This document shows positions 45,365 to 54,913 of a DNA stretch of 64,000 nt, piece by piece. The stretch covers positions 124,001 through 188,000 of the forward strand of contig NZ_CP071794.1 of NCBI RefSeq assembly GCF_017498565.1, given 5' to 3'. Position 1 is the first letter of the stretch. Every line of letters starts with the position of its first letter. The position numbers were made by a program, and so were the translations under genes. This DNA comes from Parasphingorhabdus cellanae (GTDB taxonomy: Bacteria; Pseudomonadota; Alphaproteobacteria; Sphingomonadales; Sphingomonadaceae). The notes beneath the pieces are model-generated. The model saw nothing but the letters and a program-made list of their open reading frames with translations. It was not told the DNA's origin and ran no database searches.

Positions 45365-46758
45365 TGGCAATCGAACTCAAAATGCCGGCGCTTTCGCCCA
45401 CTATGGAAGAAGGCACGTTGGCCAAATGGCTCGTTAAGGAGGGCGATGAAGTTAGCTCTGGCGACATATTGGCGGAGATTGAAACCGATAAGGCGACAAT
45501 GGAATTTGAAGCGGTTGATGAAGGCGTGATTTCGAAAATCATCATTGCAGAGGGAACGGATGGGGTCGCGGTTGGTGCTGTGATTGCGGAAATGACTGGT
45601 GAAGACGACGATGCTGCTTCCGACAATGGCGATAAAATATCCAAATCAGCGCCGGCGCCAGAGGAAAAAGCAGACAAATCCGAAGAACCGGAGGAATCAA
45701 AACCCGAGATTATGGACGAAGCGCCAGCAGCCCCCATATCTCGCGTCAACGACCCCGCTGTTCCTGATGGTACAGCGATGACCACCATCACCGTCCGGGA
45801 AGCGCTCCGCGATGCCATGGCGGAGGAAATGCGCAAGGATGACCGCGTTTTTGTCATGGGTGAAGAGGTCGCGGAATATCAAGGCGCTTATAAAGTAACA
45901 CAAGGCCTGCTCGACGAATTTAGCGAAAAGCGGGTCATCGATACGCCGATCACAGAGCATGGTTTTGCCGGTATTGGTGCTGGTGCAGCTATGGGCGGAT
46001 TAAAGCCTGTGGTCGAATTCATGACGTTTAACTTCGCGATGCAGGCGATTGATCATATTATCAATTCCGCGGCCAAAACCAATTATATGTCGGGAGGCCA
46101 AATGCGATGCCCGATTGTATTTCGTGGTCCCAATGGCGCGGCATCCCGTGTGGGAGCGCAACATAGCCAGAATTACGGGCCTTGGTATGCCAGTGTTCCA
46201 GGTCTAATTGTCATAGCGCCCTATGATGCGGCTGATTCCAAAGGCCTGCTGAAAGCGGCAATCCAATGTCCTGACCCCGTAGTATTTTTGGAAAATGAAC
46301 TACTTTATGGCCGGTCTTTTGAAATTCCGGACATGGACGATTATACCCTTCCGATCGGGAAAGCGCGGATCATGCGTGAGGGGAATGATGTCACGATCGT
46401 GAGCTATTCGATCGGCGTTGGACTGGCGCTCGAAGCTGCAGATAAGCTAGCGGACGAAGGAATCGATGCCGAAGTTATCGATCTGCGCACATTGCGACCG
46501 CTCGATACCGAGACTGTTTTGGCGAGCTTGAAAAAGACCAACCGTATTGTCGTTGCGGAAGAGGGCTGGCCGACTTGTTCCATTGCCAGCGAGATTGTTG
46601 CTGTCTGTATGGAGCAGGGCTTCGATGATCTTGATGCACCTGTTACGCGGGTGACCAATGAAGATGTTCCGCTACCCTATGCTGCCAATCTGGAAAAAGC
46701 GGCACTGATTGACAGTGACAGGGTTATCACGGCTGCGAAAAAGGTTTGTTACCGGTAG
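45364..46758 (+). CDS. pdhB: pyruvate dehydrogenase E1 component, beta subunit with lipoyl domain
   Basis: A 464-aa protein. The N-terminal lipoyl domain (residues 1-80) carries the lipoylated Lys in [10 protein letters not shown]. An acidic Pro/Ala/Glu-rich linker follows, then the transketolase-like E1 beta ([53 protein letters not shown]). The extra lipoyl domain on E1 beta is characteristic of alphaproteobacteria. ATG 45364 overlaps the pdhA stop. The E2 gene is not in the window. Confidence 0.97.
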   Translation: MAIELKMPALSPTMEEGTLAKWLVKEGDEVSSGDILAEIETDKATMEFEAVDEGVISKIIIAEGTDGVAVGAVIAEMTGEDDDAASDNGDKISKSAPAPEEKADKSEEPEESKPEIMDEAPAAPISRVNDPAVPDGTAMTTITVREALRDAMAEEMRKDDRVFVMGEEVAEYQGAYKVTQGLLDEFSEKRVIDTPITEHGFAGIGAGAAMGGLKPVVEFMTFNFAMQAIDHIINSAAKTNYMSGGQMRCPIVFRGPNGAASRVGAQHSQNYGPWYASVPGLIVIAPYDAADSKGLLKAAIQCPDPVVFLENELLYGRSFEIPDMDDYTLPIGKARIMREGNDVTIVSYSIGVGLALEAADKLADEGIDAEVIDLRTLRPLDTETVLASLKKTNRIVVAEEGWPTCSIASEIVAVCMEQGFDDLDAPVTRVTNEDVPLPYAANLEKAALIDSDRVITAAKKVCYR

Positions 46759-46765
46759 GTTTAGA

Positions 46766-47473
46766 TCAAGTGATCACAGCGTAACGATTGCACGTCCACC
46801 TTTCGCTAGCAGAAATGTTGCTGGCATTCTTCATCGCGTGGTCGTTGCGTTCACGGGCAACGAACGCACTTTCGTACCGAATGACGATATTGCCAAAAAA
46901 GCGGTCAGATATCAGTGGCTTGTAATCATATACGACTTCAACAAAATTAACTGCTGATGCTGGTGTAGCCGATATTTTTTTGCCGACTGGACCAATACCA
47001 GCGGATAGAGAAGAATCGTTCTCTCCGTCTCCCTCATTTCCATAGGTTGACGTATATGACGTATTGCCGCCGTAACATCTTTGCCAACGTATCCACTGTC
47101 CTTCATCAGAGCCAGTTTCCCCATTATGCTCAAGATTCGAAAGGATAATCCTTGCATTGGGCGAAAAGTCGATACTACTGCCGGTAAGATGGGCTCCCGT
47201 AAAGATCTCACGAATATCCGCTTCATCAATAGAATTTCGGACCCGTGATGCGTTATCAGCGACCAGCATGGCAACTTGACTGACCTGCAGATGTCCGACG
47301 GCCAGATTGGCTGTCTCCATTCCGGTGAGACCTACGGTCAACATGAATGGAGCGGTAAAAGCAAACTCAATAAGAGCGAGGCCGCTTTTGTCCTCGTGCA
47401 GCTTTTTGAGGAACCGTGTTGCACGGTTATCGGGGGAGAATTTTTTGAGGATAGAGTTTTTCAATATCGTCAT
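46766..47473 (-). CDS. TadE/TadG-like pseudopilin-type protein
   Basis: A 235-aa protein. A basic N-terminus leads to KSGLALIEFAFTAPFMLTVG, the TadE-type hydrophobic helix with its conserved Glu, followed by a periplasmic part with two cysteines. Such minor pilins take part in Flp/Tad pili. ATG 47473 is chosen (an alternative start is six codons upstream). It is last of three related minus-strand genes, and its upstream neighbour overlaps or nearly touches it. No Tad secretion ATPase or Flp pilin is in the window. Confidence 0.75.
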   Translation of the reverse strand: MTILKNSILKKFSPDNRATRFLKKLHEDKSGLALIEFAFTAPFMLTVGLTGMETANLAVGHLQVSQVAMLVADNASRVRNSIDEADIREIFTGAHLTGSSIDFSPNARIILSNLEHNGETGSDEGQWIRWQRCYGGNTSYTSTYGNEGDGENDSSLSAGIGPVGKKISATPASAVNFVEVVYDYKPLISDRFFGNIVIRYESAFVARERNDHAMKNASNISASERWTCNRYAVIT

Positions 47474-47478
47474 TTTGT

Positions 47479-48072
47479 TTAAGCCTCGCACAATTCGGGG
47501 TCAGGGACCTGAGAACCATAAGGTTGGTTCCGCACGGCTGTAGCGTTGTAGCTTCGCATCGTTTTGCTGCCACCGAATAATCCAGCCAGTGGGAAGACAC
47601 GCGGAGAATCAATAGTGATTTCGTAATTCACGATATCATCAGGTCCACCGGTTCCGCCGCGGCCTGTATTGATATCGAAAACACCATTGCCGTTACCGTC
47701 AAGATAGCAATCACCACTGTCGAGATTGCCGTCCCCATTGAGATCTTTCGTCAATTTTTCAGGCTTCCCGATGTTGGTAAAATCGAAATAGCTTCTGACG
47801 GAAACCGTTACGGTTGCATCCTTCAGCAATAGTGGATCGAGAGCGTCTTTTACCTCTGTCTCAATATCCGTCACCGATTTACCACCGACAGAAGCTTGAC
47901 GAGCCACTTGATGCATTATGGATTTGGACATTGTGTCCAAATAGCCTTGATAGCCAATATCCATGATGCCCAGCAAAAGTGTTATCAATGGACCAGCTAT
48001 CAAGCCAAATTCCATAAGCGTCGCGCCATTTTCGTCCTGGCTCAGCCGAGTGTTTTTTGTTTCTATGGTCAT
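47479..48072 (-). CDS. TadE-family protein with calcium-loop-like insert
   Basis: A 197-aa protein. The N-terminal motif is ENGATLMEFGLIAGPLITLL, the TadE helix with its conserved Glu. The periplasmic part contains acidic loops DLNGDGNLDSGD and DGNGNGVFD, with the spacing of EF-hand/dockerin calcium loops, then a Gly-rich turn. The rest follows the TadE pattern. The start overlaps the stop of the upstream TadG gene (TAATG). Calcium binding is inferred from the loop residues. Confidence 0.8.
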   Translation of the reverse strand: MTIETKNTRLSQDENGATLMEFGLIAGPLITLLLGIMDIGYQGYLDTMSKSIMHQVARQASVGGKSVTDIETEVKDALDPLLLKDATVTVSVRSYFDFTNIGKPEKLTKDLNGDGNLDSGDCYLDGNGNGVFDINTGRGGTGGPDDIVNYEITIDSPRVFPLAGLFGGSKTMRSYNATAVRNQPYGSQVPDPELCEA

Positions 48073-50078
48073 TAGTTCGACAACCTCAATCCGCCGATTT
48101 TCTGTGCAATATTTGCGAATGCCGCTTGCAAGGACGCTTTGTCGGTCGCTGCAGAAGCATTGCCGGGGCTACTGGCGCAGGCCAGCATATTCGGGGTGAC
48201 ATTGGTAACACCGAATTGCACCACCCAAATGGTCCAGCCTTTTGCTCTGGTGGCTGCACACATGAGTTGGAAGCGATGGGCTTGGAGATCTTCCAGCGTG
48301 CCATCGCCGGAATTTGCGGCTGCAATGCTGTCATCGAGCTTCTGAAATCCATAGGCCCCATAGTTAGTCTGTCGGATGACCATCGATCCATCGGTCATAA
48401 ACACAACATGGCGGCCAATACTGAAGCCGTTAGGCGCAGATTCGTTCTCGGTTTTGAACAAGCCGTCAGCTGACAGTAATCTAGCACCCCAGATCATGCC
48501 GATGGTGTGGTTGGTGAAACCGCCGTCTTGCAACCCATCGATATAGCTCTGCAGATCGTTCGTAGAACCGTCATCATAGGTCGTGTAAGACTGAAGCTTC
48601 CGTGCTGGAGCTGGACAAGCCGCCGAATCTCCGCTCAGCGCGATTTTCGATCCCGATGTGGCCGGATTGCTTGATCGATCGTACTTCAAGTTCCTCCAGA
48701 ACGGAGACCATTTAGTGACCGCGTTGGTCGGCAACAGATCTATCTGTAAATCATATGCGTCCGACGGAATCGTGGTTGTAGCCGTGGTTATACTATTGTC
48801 GGATTGGCGCTCGACGATACAACCGTCCCAACGTTCCAGAGCTTCTGCGCCTTCTGAAGGATTCTGAGCAGCTGGATTACCAGACTTGATTGAACGCACA
48901 TAATCATAAACGTCATGCGTCAACTCATTATATACCCAATCTGATATCCGGAGAGCGCCTGGCTCCCATTTATCTACCTGAACAATGGGGATTTCTTCCG
49001 TCGATCTCGTGCGGGTGCGTTCGCATACCCGCCAATTTGCCGAGCCGGTAGCGCCAGCTGGTGGAGCATCTGTGCTTCCGTTCCAGCTTAGATAGCTGAA
49101 TCTGTCCGTCACCACGGTTTTTATGTTTCCGGCTCTAGTCTCGGAAATAGCCACAGGGTTGCCGTCTGGATTGGGCACAAAATAAGTATCAACATTCAAA
49201 TTTTCAGCATAGCGATCGGTACATTCCGGGCCATCCAATTGATTCAAAGACTCAACAAAATCGTTTTCTACCAGGGAATAGCCCGGAGCAGTTTTATCTT
49301 CGACTTCAAATACGGCTTGGCGAGTTTGGTAAGTCGCGCGTTCATTTACGTTACCACCAATTAGCCAGTCCGGATTGGCATCATAAAGAATTTCTCCGAC
49401 ATTGACTGTGCTGGAATAGGGAACAAAGCCATACCGAATTTGCTCACCGGTCGCTCCGCCTCCGGGCCCTAAAATACCATAGAAATCTTCAACCGCCACT
49501 TTAAGAGCATCAAGTCTGGAACCACCATCTGATACACTGTTCCCCATGGAGCCAGTAACGTCGAGCACCATCATGACGTCGACATTACCAACGTCCAAAC
49601 GGCTAGAGCAATCGGTTTTGATGACCATGTTCTCGTAGCCGAAAACCCGCATTAGCGTCGTTTTAATTGTTGTCTGGGCTTGTCCCTCGACCACGCGCGC
49701 ATCGGCGCCATCTTGGAAAACGAGCTTGTTCACCGATGCGACTGTTCCGTCTTTGTCCATCACGGTCGCGTCAAACTTCGTCGAACCGAAGGATTCCTCA
49801 GGAAAGTTAAAGTCAAAAAACTTCTGGGCTTCCGCGATATCTGCCGCCGTCATGGTATCTTGGGTCATATTACGCCGACCAGCCAGAACACCAGCATCGC
49901 AAGCCTGTTGCAGGCGGGCTTTCGCCATATAGGCGCGGCCCATATCAACGCCGCCGCCGACAAGGCCCATGATTGGGAACAATGCTGCCGCTGCCATTGC
50001 AAGAGTATTACCGGCTGCATCCGAGCGCAATTTTTGCAAAAATGACTTCTGCGATTTTATCTCGTTCTTCGTAACCAT
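48072..50078 (-). CDS. tadG: TadG-like protein with VWA domain
   Basis: A 668-aa protein. The N-terminal TadE/G-type membrane segment is NTLAMAAAALFPIMGLVGGG followed by VDMGRAYMAKARLQQACDAG. The VWA domain begins at MMVLDVTGSMGNS with a complete MIDAS (DxTGS). A large variable periplasmic part follows. TadG proteins anchor or assemble Flp pili at the envelope. The start is taken at ATG 50078; a longer form of 13 residues is possible. It is first of the three-gene unit. Pilus type and completeness cannot be judged here. Confidence 0.88.
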   Translation of the reverse strand: MVTKNEIKSQKSFLQKLRSDAAGNTLAMAAAALFPIMGLVGGGVDMGRAYMAKARLQQACDAGVLAGRRNMTQDTMTAADIAEAQKFFDFNFPEESFGSTKFDATVMDKDGTVASVNKLVFQDGADARVVEGQAQTTIKTTLMRVFGYENMVIKTDCSSRLDVGNVDVMMVLDVTGSMGNSVSDGGSRLDALKVAVEDFYGILGPGGGATGEQIRYGFVPYSSTVNVGEILYDANPDWLIGGNVNERATYQTRQAVFEVEDKTAPGYSLVENDFVESLNQLDGPECTDRYAENLNVDTYFVPNPDGNPVAISETRAGNIKTVVTDRFSYLSWNGSTDAPPAGATGSANWRVCERTRTRSTEEIPIVQVDKWEPGALRISDWVYNELTHDVYDYVRSIKSGNPAAQNPSEGAEALERWDGCIVERQSDNSITTATTTIPSDAYDLQIDLLPTNAVTKWSPFWRNLKYDRSSNPATSGSKIALSGDSAACPAPARKLQSYTTYDDGSTNDLQSYIDGLQDGGFTNHTIGMIWGARLLSADGLFKTENESAPNGFSIGRHVVFMTDGSMVIRQTNYGAYGFQKLDDSIAAANSGDGTLEDLQAHRFQLMCAATRAKGWTIWVVQFGVTNVTPNMLACASSPGNASAATDKASLQAAFANIAQKIGGLRLSN

Positions 50079-50232
50079 GCCCCTGGCCTTTGATCTGTGC
50101 GTCAAATTTTCACGCAATTGGATTTCAATTCAGCGTGTCTGATAGGGAGAAAAGGGTTAGCGGCGGACCAATGGCTTTGGTTAAAGCGATCTTTACCTTG
50201 ATTTTCGACAGGAAACTGGCGACGGCGTCGTG

Positions 50233-50904
50233 ATGAATGACGCCTTTTTACAATTGGATCCGTTGCAACGATTGGTTTTAGCCTATGCAAAACGCCAAGA
50301 TCGTTCTCGCTATGCAATTGCTTTTGCACTGGATTCGAGATTTGGTCAGGTTATCCGCTCCACCTCTGAAACATTGATTGGACAAATGCGGTTAACCTGG
50401 TGGCGCGATATTTTAACCAAGCCTGTCAAAGACCGTCCGAGTGGCGAACCGCTAGTCGCATTGATTACCGAAGCGGAGCAGCAAGGAACCGATTTATTGC
50501 CTTTGATAGACCTTTTGGAGGGTTGGGAGTTTCTATTGGATGACTTTCCATGGAATGATCAGCAATTCAACCAATATGCAGTCAAGCGTGGGGAGGGTGC
50601 TTTTCAATTTGCGCTTGGCGCCAATAATATGATGGCTGATGATCAGAAGATGGGAGCGCAGGGTTGGGCGCTTTGGGATTTGGCCCGCTATTGCAGCGAT
50701 CCAGATATGCGCCAACAGGCGTTTGAAAAATGCCAACGGATTTATGAATCAGTGTCATCTGTTCGTTTTGACAGTAGCGGACGGCCGCTCTCAATTTTCT
50801 GTAAATTAGCGCAAAGCGATGCAACAAAAGGATCGTTAGCAGCCGACCTTTATCGGCCATGGGTCGCTAGTAAGATCATTTGGCACGGCGTTACCGGCTG
50901 TTAA
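50233..50904 (+). CDS. squalene/phytoene-synthase-like protein
   Basis: A 223-aa, shorter-than-usual member of the squalene/phytoene synthase superfamily. It keeps helices such as SETLIGQMRLTWWRDIL and an AVKRGEGAFQFALG stretch, but I do not see the two Asp-rich (DxxxD) motifs that bind prenyl diphosphates. It may therefore be a non-catalytic relative, like the NDUFAF6 complex I assembly factor. ATG 50233 is chosen over GTG 50230. It is divergent from tadG. Confidence 0.7.
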   Translation: MNDAFLQLDPLQRLVLAYAKRQDRSRYAIAFALDSRFGQVIRSTSETLIGQMRLTWWRDILTKPVKDRPSGEPLVALITEAEQQGTDLLPLIDLLEGWEFLLDDFPWNDQQFNQYAVKRGEGAFQFALGANNMMADDQKMGAQGWALWDLARYCSDPDMRQQAFEKCQRIYESVSSVRFDSSGRPLSIFCKLAQSDATKGSLAADLYRPWVASKIIWHGVTGC

Positions 50905-50941
50905 CACCAAAGTCGAATAAGATGTAGGGGCAGAACGGCGC

Positions 50942-51412
50942 ATGAAACGGTATGTCGCTGGCGCGGCGAGCATGATGTTGCTCATGACTGCGGGACTATT
51001 CCTGTGGATGGGAGCGAACGGGCAGGATGTCGTTATTCCGGAAGCTCCACCACCGCCAGACGTTATCGAACCGCTGGCATTGCCAAAAGCCGACGAAACC
51101 GCGCCGACATTAGGTCCGCCGCCACCGAGCCCGCCGAAAGCTTATAAAGCATCTCGGGAGGAAAGAAGATTTAACCGCTATGACCGCAATCGCGATGAGG
51201 TTATCACTCGGCTCGAGTTGATGAGTAGCCGCACCAAAGCGTTTAAAGCGCTGGATAAGGACGGAAATAACTTGCTGACATTCGAAGAATGGGCCGCGAC
51301 AACCAGTGATCGTTTTTCTGGAGCTGACGAGGATGCCAACGGCGAATTAACGCGTGCTGAGTTCCGTACGACGCGACCAAAACGAACATCTGCTCGACGC
51401 TGCAAATGCTAG
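50942..51412 (+). CDS. exported EF-hand protein
   Basis: A 156-aa protein. The N-terminal membrane/signal segment ([20 protein letters not shown]) leads to a proline-rich stretch ([19 protein letters not shown]) and then three EF-hand-type loops: [27 protein letters not shown] and [14 protein letters not shown]. The C-terminus is basic with two Cys. It is likely a periplasmic calcium-binding protein. Its stop overlaps the convergent trmFO stop by 4 nt. Confidence 0.82.
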   Translation: MKRYVAGAASMMLLMTAGLFLWMGANGQDVVIPEAPPPPDVIEPLALPKADETAPTLGPPPPSPPKAYKASREERRFNRYDRNRDEVITRLELMSSRTKAFKALDKDGNNLLTFEEWAATTSDRFSGADEDANGELTRAEFRTTRPKRTSARRCKC

Positions 51413-52758
51413 GCAGCTTGCGGTTGGCCGATCAGCAACCGCTGCCAATCGGAGAAATCTCTGCGGGCACGTGCGGTGTAAGCTTCCTTGCGCTCTTTCT
51501 TTTTTACACGTTGTTCAAGAGGCGGAAAGAGCCCGAAGTTGATGTTCATAGGTTGATAGTCCTGCGCGTCCGCGCCGCAAGTAATGTGGGACATTAAAGC
51601 CCCGAACGCCGTTGTCTGTGGCGGATAGGGCAACGATTCGCCTTTGATTTCTGCTGCTACCATCCTCCCCACCATCAGGCCCACCGCAGCACTTTCGACA
51701 TAACCTTCGCAACCAGTAATTTGGCCAGCAAAGCGGATATGTGGTGCTTTCTTTAGGCGCATCTCTCGGTCGAGCAACTTAGGTGCATTTATAAAAGTAT
51801 TGCGATGCAGTCCGCCCATCCGCGCGAATTCTGCGTCTTCAAGGCCGGGTATCGACCGAAGAAGGTCTGCTTGGGCACCATATTTCAGCTTGGTTTGAAA
51901 ACCAACCATGTTCCATAGCGTGCCCAGCGCATTATCCTGCCGCAGCTGCACGACCGCATAGGCACTTTCGCCAGTATGTTGATTGGTGAGGCCAACCGGT
52001 TTCATCGGCCCAAACCGAAGTGTTTCAGGACCACGTGACGCCATGACTTCAATGGGCATGCAACCTTCAAAATAGGGGGTATTTTTCTCCCATTCCTTGA
52101 AATCGGTCTTTTCACCGTCAAGCAAACCTTGGATGAAGGCTTCATATTGATCGCGATTCATTGGGCAGTTGATATAATCCTTGCCATCACCTTCGGGTCC
52201 GACTTTGTCCCAACGTGATTGCATCCACGCGATATCCATATTGATGCTGTCTTTATGGACAATCGGCGCAATCGCGTCGAAAAAGGCTAGCGAATCTTCG
52301 CCAGTCGCTGCGCCAATGCTTTCGGCCAGCGTCATGGCGGTGAGAGGACCTGTAGCAACAATGGTCAAGCCGCTGTCGGGAAGCGTATCAATCCGTTCGC
52401 GGACCAGTTCAATGTTCGGATGCTCGCTTAGTACCTTGGTGACACCATTGGAGAAATGATCGCGATCCACAGCTAGTGCAGAACCAGCAGGCAGACGGTG
52501 TTTGTCGCCTTCGCCCATGATTATCGAGTCGAGGTCGCGCATTTCGGCGTGGAGTAGGCCAACCGCGTTCTTCTCGGCATCATCGGACCGGAAGCTGTTG
52601 GAGCATACTAGTTCTGCCAACCCGTCCGTCTGATGCGCAGGCGTCATGTCGCCGCTGCCGCGCATTTCGGAAAGGCGTACGTTTATACCCGCTTCTGCCA
52701 ATTGCCATGCTGCTTCTGATCCGGCGAGCCCGCCGCCGATTATGTGTACATCTGTCAT
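51409..52758 (-). CDS. trmFO: methylenetetrahydrofolate-tRNA-(uracil-5-)-methyltransferase TrmFO
   Basis: A 449-aa folate- and FAD-dependent enzyme that makes m5U54 in the T-loop of tRNA. The N-terminal FAD motif is [40 protein letters not shown] and the [14 protein letters not shown] signature are present. The C-terminal [12 protein letters not shown] and [18 protein letters not shown] are family hallmarks. It is of normal length, and convergent with the EF-hand gene, overlapping its stop by 4 nt. Confidence 0.97.
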   Translation of the reverse strand: MTDVHIIGGGLAGSEAAWQLAEAGINVRLSEMRGSGDMTPAHQTDGLAELVCSNSFRSDDAEKNAVGLLHAEMRDLDSIIMGEGDKHRLPAGSALAVDRDHFSNGVTKVLSEHPNIELVRERIDTLPDSGLTIVATGPLTAMTLAESIGAATGEDSLAFFDAIAPIVHKDSINMDIAWMQSRWDKVGPEGDGKDYINCPMNRDQYEAFIQGLLDGEKTDFKEWEKNTPYFEGCMPIEVMASRGPETLRFGPMKPVGLTNQHTGESAYAVVQLRQDNALGTLWNMVGFQTKLKYGAQADLLRSIPGLEDAEFARMGGLHRNTFINAPKLLDREMRLKKAPHIRFAGQITGCEGYVESAAVGLMVGRMVAAEIKGESLPYPPQTTAFGALMSHITCGADAQDYQPMNINFGLFPPLEQRVKKKERKEAYTARARRDFSDWQRLLIGQPQAA

Positions 52759-52830
52759 GGCGTCTCTGTGTTGCCGGACGGAACAAAAGTCAATCTGGCA
52801 GAGAGGGAGCGAGCATGATAGGCCGTCAAT

Positions 52831-53496
52831 ATGAAACGCGCGATTATCGAGTCCCGGCCTTATTTACTGCTCAGCCTGTTGTTCGGGATCAGTTACTTCT
52901 TTGTGAAAGACGGTAATATTCCGGGCATGTACCTGATGTTCTGGAAAGGCGCAGGGGTCGGTTTTCTAGCTGTTTACGCCACGCGACGAGCACATAATTT
53001 TGAAGGCAAGTTGATCGCAGCGGTTATGGCCTTTGGCGCCTTGGGCGATATGCTGATCGAATTTAACCTTATGGCTGGGGCAGGGGCCTTCATTGTCGGG
53101 CACTGTATTGCGATTTGGCTTTACGCCCGGCATCGGCGCGGGAAGACCGTTTTCAGTCAAAAGGCATTCGCGATATTACTGGTGCCGATCACGATGTTTA
53201 TCGTTTGGTCCTTACCTTCTGATCGCTCCGAAGCGCTGGGGCTTGCAGTTTACAGCCTGTTTCTTGCGGTCATGGCGGCAATGGCTTGGACCAGCAGTTT
53301 TCCGCGCTATCGGGTTGGTATTGGTGCTTTGCTGTTCGTCATTTCTGATCTTTTCATATTTGCCCAGATGGGATTTCTTGAGAACTCTGCCATTCCTGAA
53401 TGGACGATATGGCCATTTTATTATGTCGGACAGTTTCTGATCGTGACCGGAGTGGTGCGAACTTTACGCAAAGAAATGGCTATTTCGAACCCGTAA
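52831..53496 (+). CDS. lysoplasmalogenase-like (TMEM86/YhhN) membrane protein
   Basis: A 221-aa protein with seven to eight hydrophobic helices. The family motifs are visible: [13 protein letters not shown] with its Asp, [18 protein letters not shown] with His, and [14 protein letters not shown] with Asp. Homologues hydrolyse the vinyl-ether bond of lysoplasmalogens; bacterial substrates are largely untested. It is divergent from trmFO and convergent with the dioxygenase gene (2 nt between stops). Confidence 0.85.
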   Translation: MKRAIIESRPYLLLSLLFGISYFFVKDGNIPGMYLMFWKGAGVGFLAVYATRRAHNFEGKLIAAVMAFGALGDMLIEFNLMAGAGAFIVGHCIAIWLYARHRRGKTVFSQKAFAILLVPITMFIVWSLPSDRSEALGLAVYSLFLAVMAAMAWTSSFPRYRVGIGALLFVISDLFIFAQMGFLENSAIPEWTIWPFYYVGQFLIVTGVVRTLRKEMAISNP

Positions 53497-53498
53497 TA

Positions 53499-54338
53499 TC
53501 AAGCGCTGGCCGCAATAGTTGTTCGGTGCAGCAAGCGGTCATGGCCCTCATAACCGCCGGTGGCGCAATGCAACACCGACCGGTTGTCCCACATCACCAA
53601 TGTGCCGGGTTCCCATTTATGGCGATAGATGAACTTCTCGCGGCTCTGCCAAGCATAAAGCTCAGTCAATAAAGGCCAGGCTTCTGTCTGGGTCATTTCG
53701 TCAAACCCGATAATATAGCCCATACAACTGAACAGGCCGAGCTTGCCGGTTTCAGGATGTGCCCGAACAAGAGGATGACGCTGTGTCTCCCGTGCTGATT
53801 CGTCCGGACGAATGGCCATACTGCGTCCTTCATCCTTTTCACCATAAGCTCCATCCGGTGCATAGGCCATTCGAGCGCTATGAATCGCAATCTTCCCTTC
53901 TAGCTTTGCACGCATATCTGACGGCATGACGTCAAGTGCAACATGTTGATTTGCAAACAAAGTGTCACCACCGATTGGTGGTATCGTGATACCTAATAAA
54001 CAGGTGCCAGCAGGCGGATACTCCTGAAAACTCCAGTCGCTATGCCAGTTTTCGGCAAAAAGCGGGGATGTCTCATCGGCATCGCGGCGAATGGCAGCGA
54101 TATGCTCACGGCCCTGAATCGGATCGAAAAAGGGGTCATGGCCAAAATCGCCAAAGTAGAGCGTGAAGCGTTCCAGATCATCGTCGGACATGTTTTGTCT
54201 TGGAAAGGATAACACATGATGTTTGAGCCAGTTAGCACGAATTTCTGCCACTATTTCGTCATTTAAAGGCTCAGACAAATCAATTCCGGATACGACAGCC
54301 CCGCAGGCTTGCCCCGAAGGTGTGACGACGATGGGCAT
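53499..54338 (-). CDS. TauD/TfdA-family alpha-ketoglutarate-dependent dioxygenase
   Basis: A 279-aa non-heme iron dioxygenase. Iron ligands: HSD (NWHSDWSF) and the distal His in VLHCATGGYEGHDRLLHR, which also holds the Arg for 2-oxoglutarate. The substrate is unknown (the family cleaves taurine, 2,4-D and many others) and no sulfonate transporter is adjacent. It is on the minus strand, 38 nt downstream of the GNAT gene. Confidence 0.9.
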   Translation of the reverse strand: MPIVVTPSGQACGAVVSGIDLSEPLNDEIVAEIRANWLKHHVLSFPRQNMSDDDLERFTLYFGDFGHDPFFDPIQGREHIAAIRRDADETSPLFAENWHSDWSFQEYPPAGTCLLGITIPPIGGDTLFANQHVALDVMPSDMRAKLEGKIAIHSARMAYAPDGAYGEKDEGRSMAIRPDESARETQRHPLVRAHPETGKLGLFSCMGYIIGFDEMTQTEAWPLLTELYAWQSREKFIYRHKWEPGTLVMWDNRSVLHCATGGYEGHDRLLHRTTIAASA

Positions 54339-54376
54339 GTGATCCTCTCCTTAGTCCCAGAATAGGCGGCCAGACT

Positions 54377-54913
54377 TCACCATGGCAATCCGCACAAATC
54401 GATATGGCCCGTCCTTTTGGCTGGCTCGTTTACTGGTAGCACCATAGTATTTCTGAAGGCAAAGGGGCCAGTTTTTCCATGTTGCTCAACTACGAGATCA
54501 CCTTCAAACAAGACCCATCCCAATTTATCATAAAAGGCGACATTGTGGTCCTCGCAAAACAGCAAGCCGAACGCACATTCACCCTCAGTTCGCAGTATGT
54601 CCACAAGGTGAAGCATGACCAGCTTGCCATAGCCTTGGCCCTGAAATTCCGGTTCGGTCATGACGCCGCCAATACCTGCGACCGCAGTTTTTTGACCGTC
54701 ACAAAGAACTTCACGTTCATGAATGCCCGCGACAGCCCTGACTTCACGCTCAACGTAAAGCAACACGCGCCGCTGTGCATGTGACCATTCTATGCCGTGC
54801 ATAGGTGTGTTGATGAGTTTTTCGGGCGGATAGATTCGTTGCCGCATATCCGCGATTTCTGGCCAGCTCAGCGCGCCGTCTTTAACTAAAAAGCTCGGCG
54901 CGCTGGAGGTCAT
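54377..54913 (-). CDS. GNAT-family N-acetyltransferase
   Basis: A 178-aa protein with the GNAT core: VAGIGGVMTEPEFQGQGYGK is the acetyl-CoA pyrophosphate loop (consensus Q/RxxGxG/A), followed by a short helix and FYDKLGWVLFEGDLVV. The acceptor is unknown. The start overlaps the gyrA stop by 4 nt (ATGA), so its translation depends on gyrase expression. The significance of this link is unclear. Confidence 0.85.
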   Translation of the reverse strand: MTSSAPSFLVKDGALSWPEIADMRQRIYPPEKLINTPMHGIEWSHAQRRVLLYVEREVRAVAGIHEREVLCDGQKTAVAGIGGVMTEPEFQGQGYGKLVMLHLVDILRTEGECAFGLLFCEDHNVAFYDKLGWVLFEGDLVVEQHGKTGPFAFRNTMVLPVNEPAKRTGHIDLCGLPW

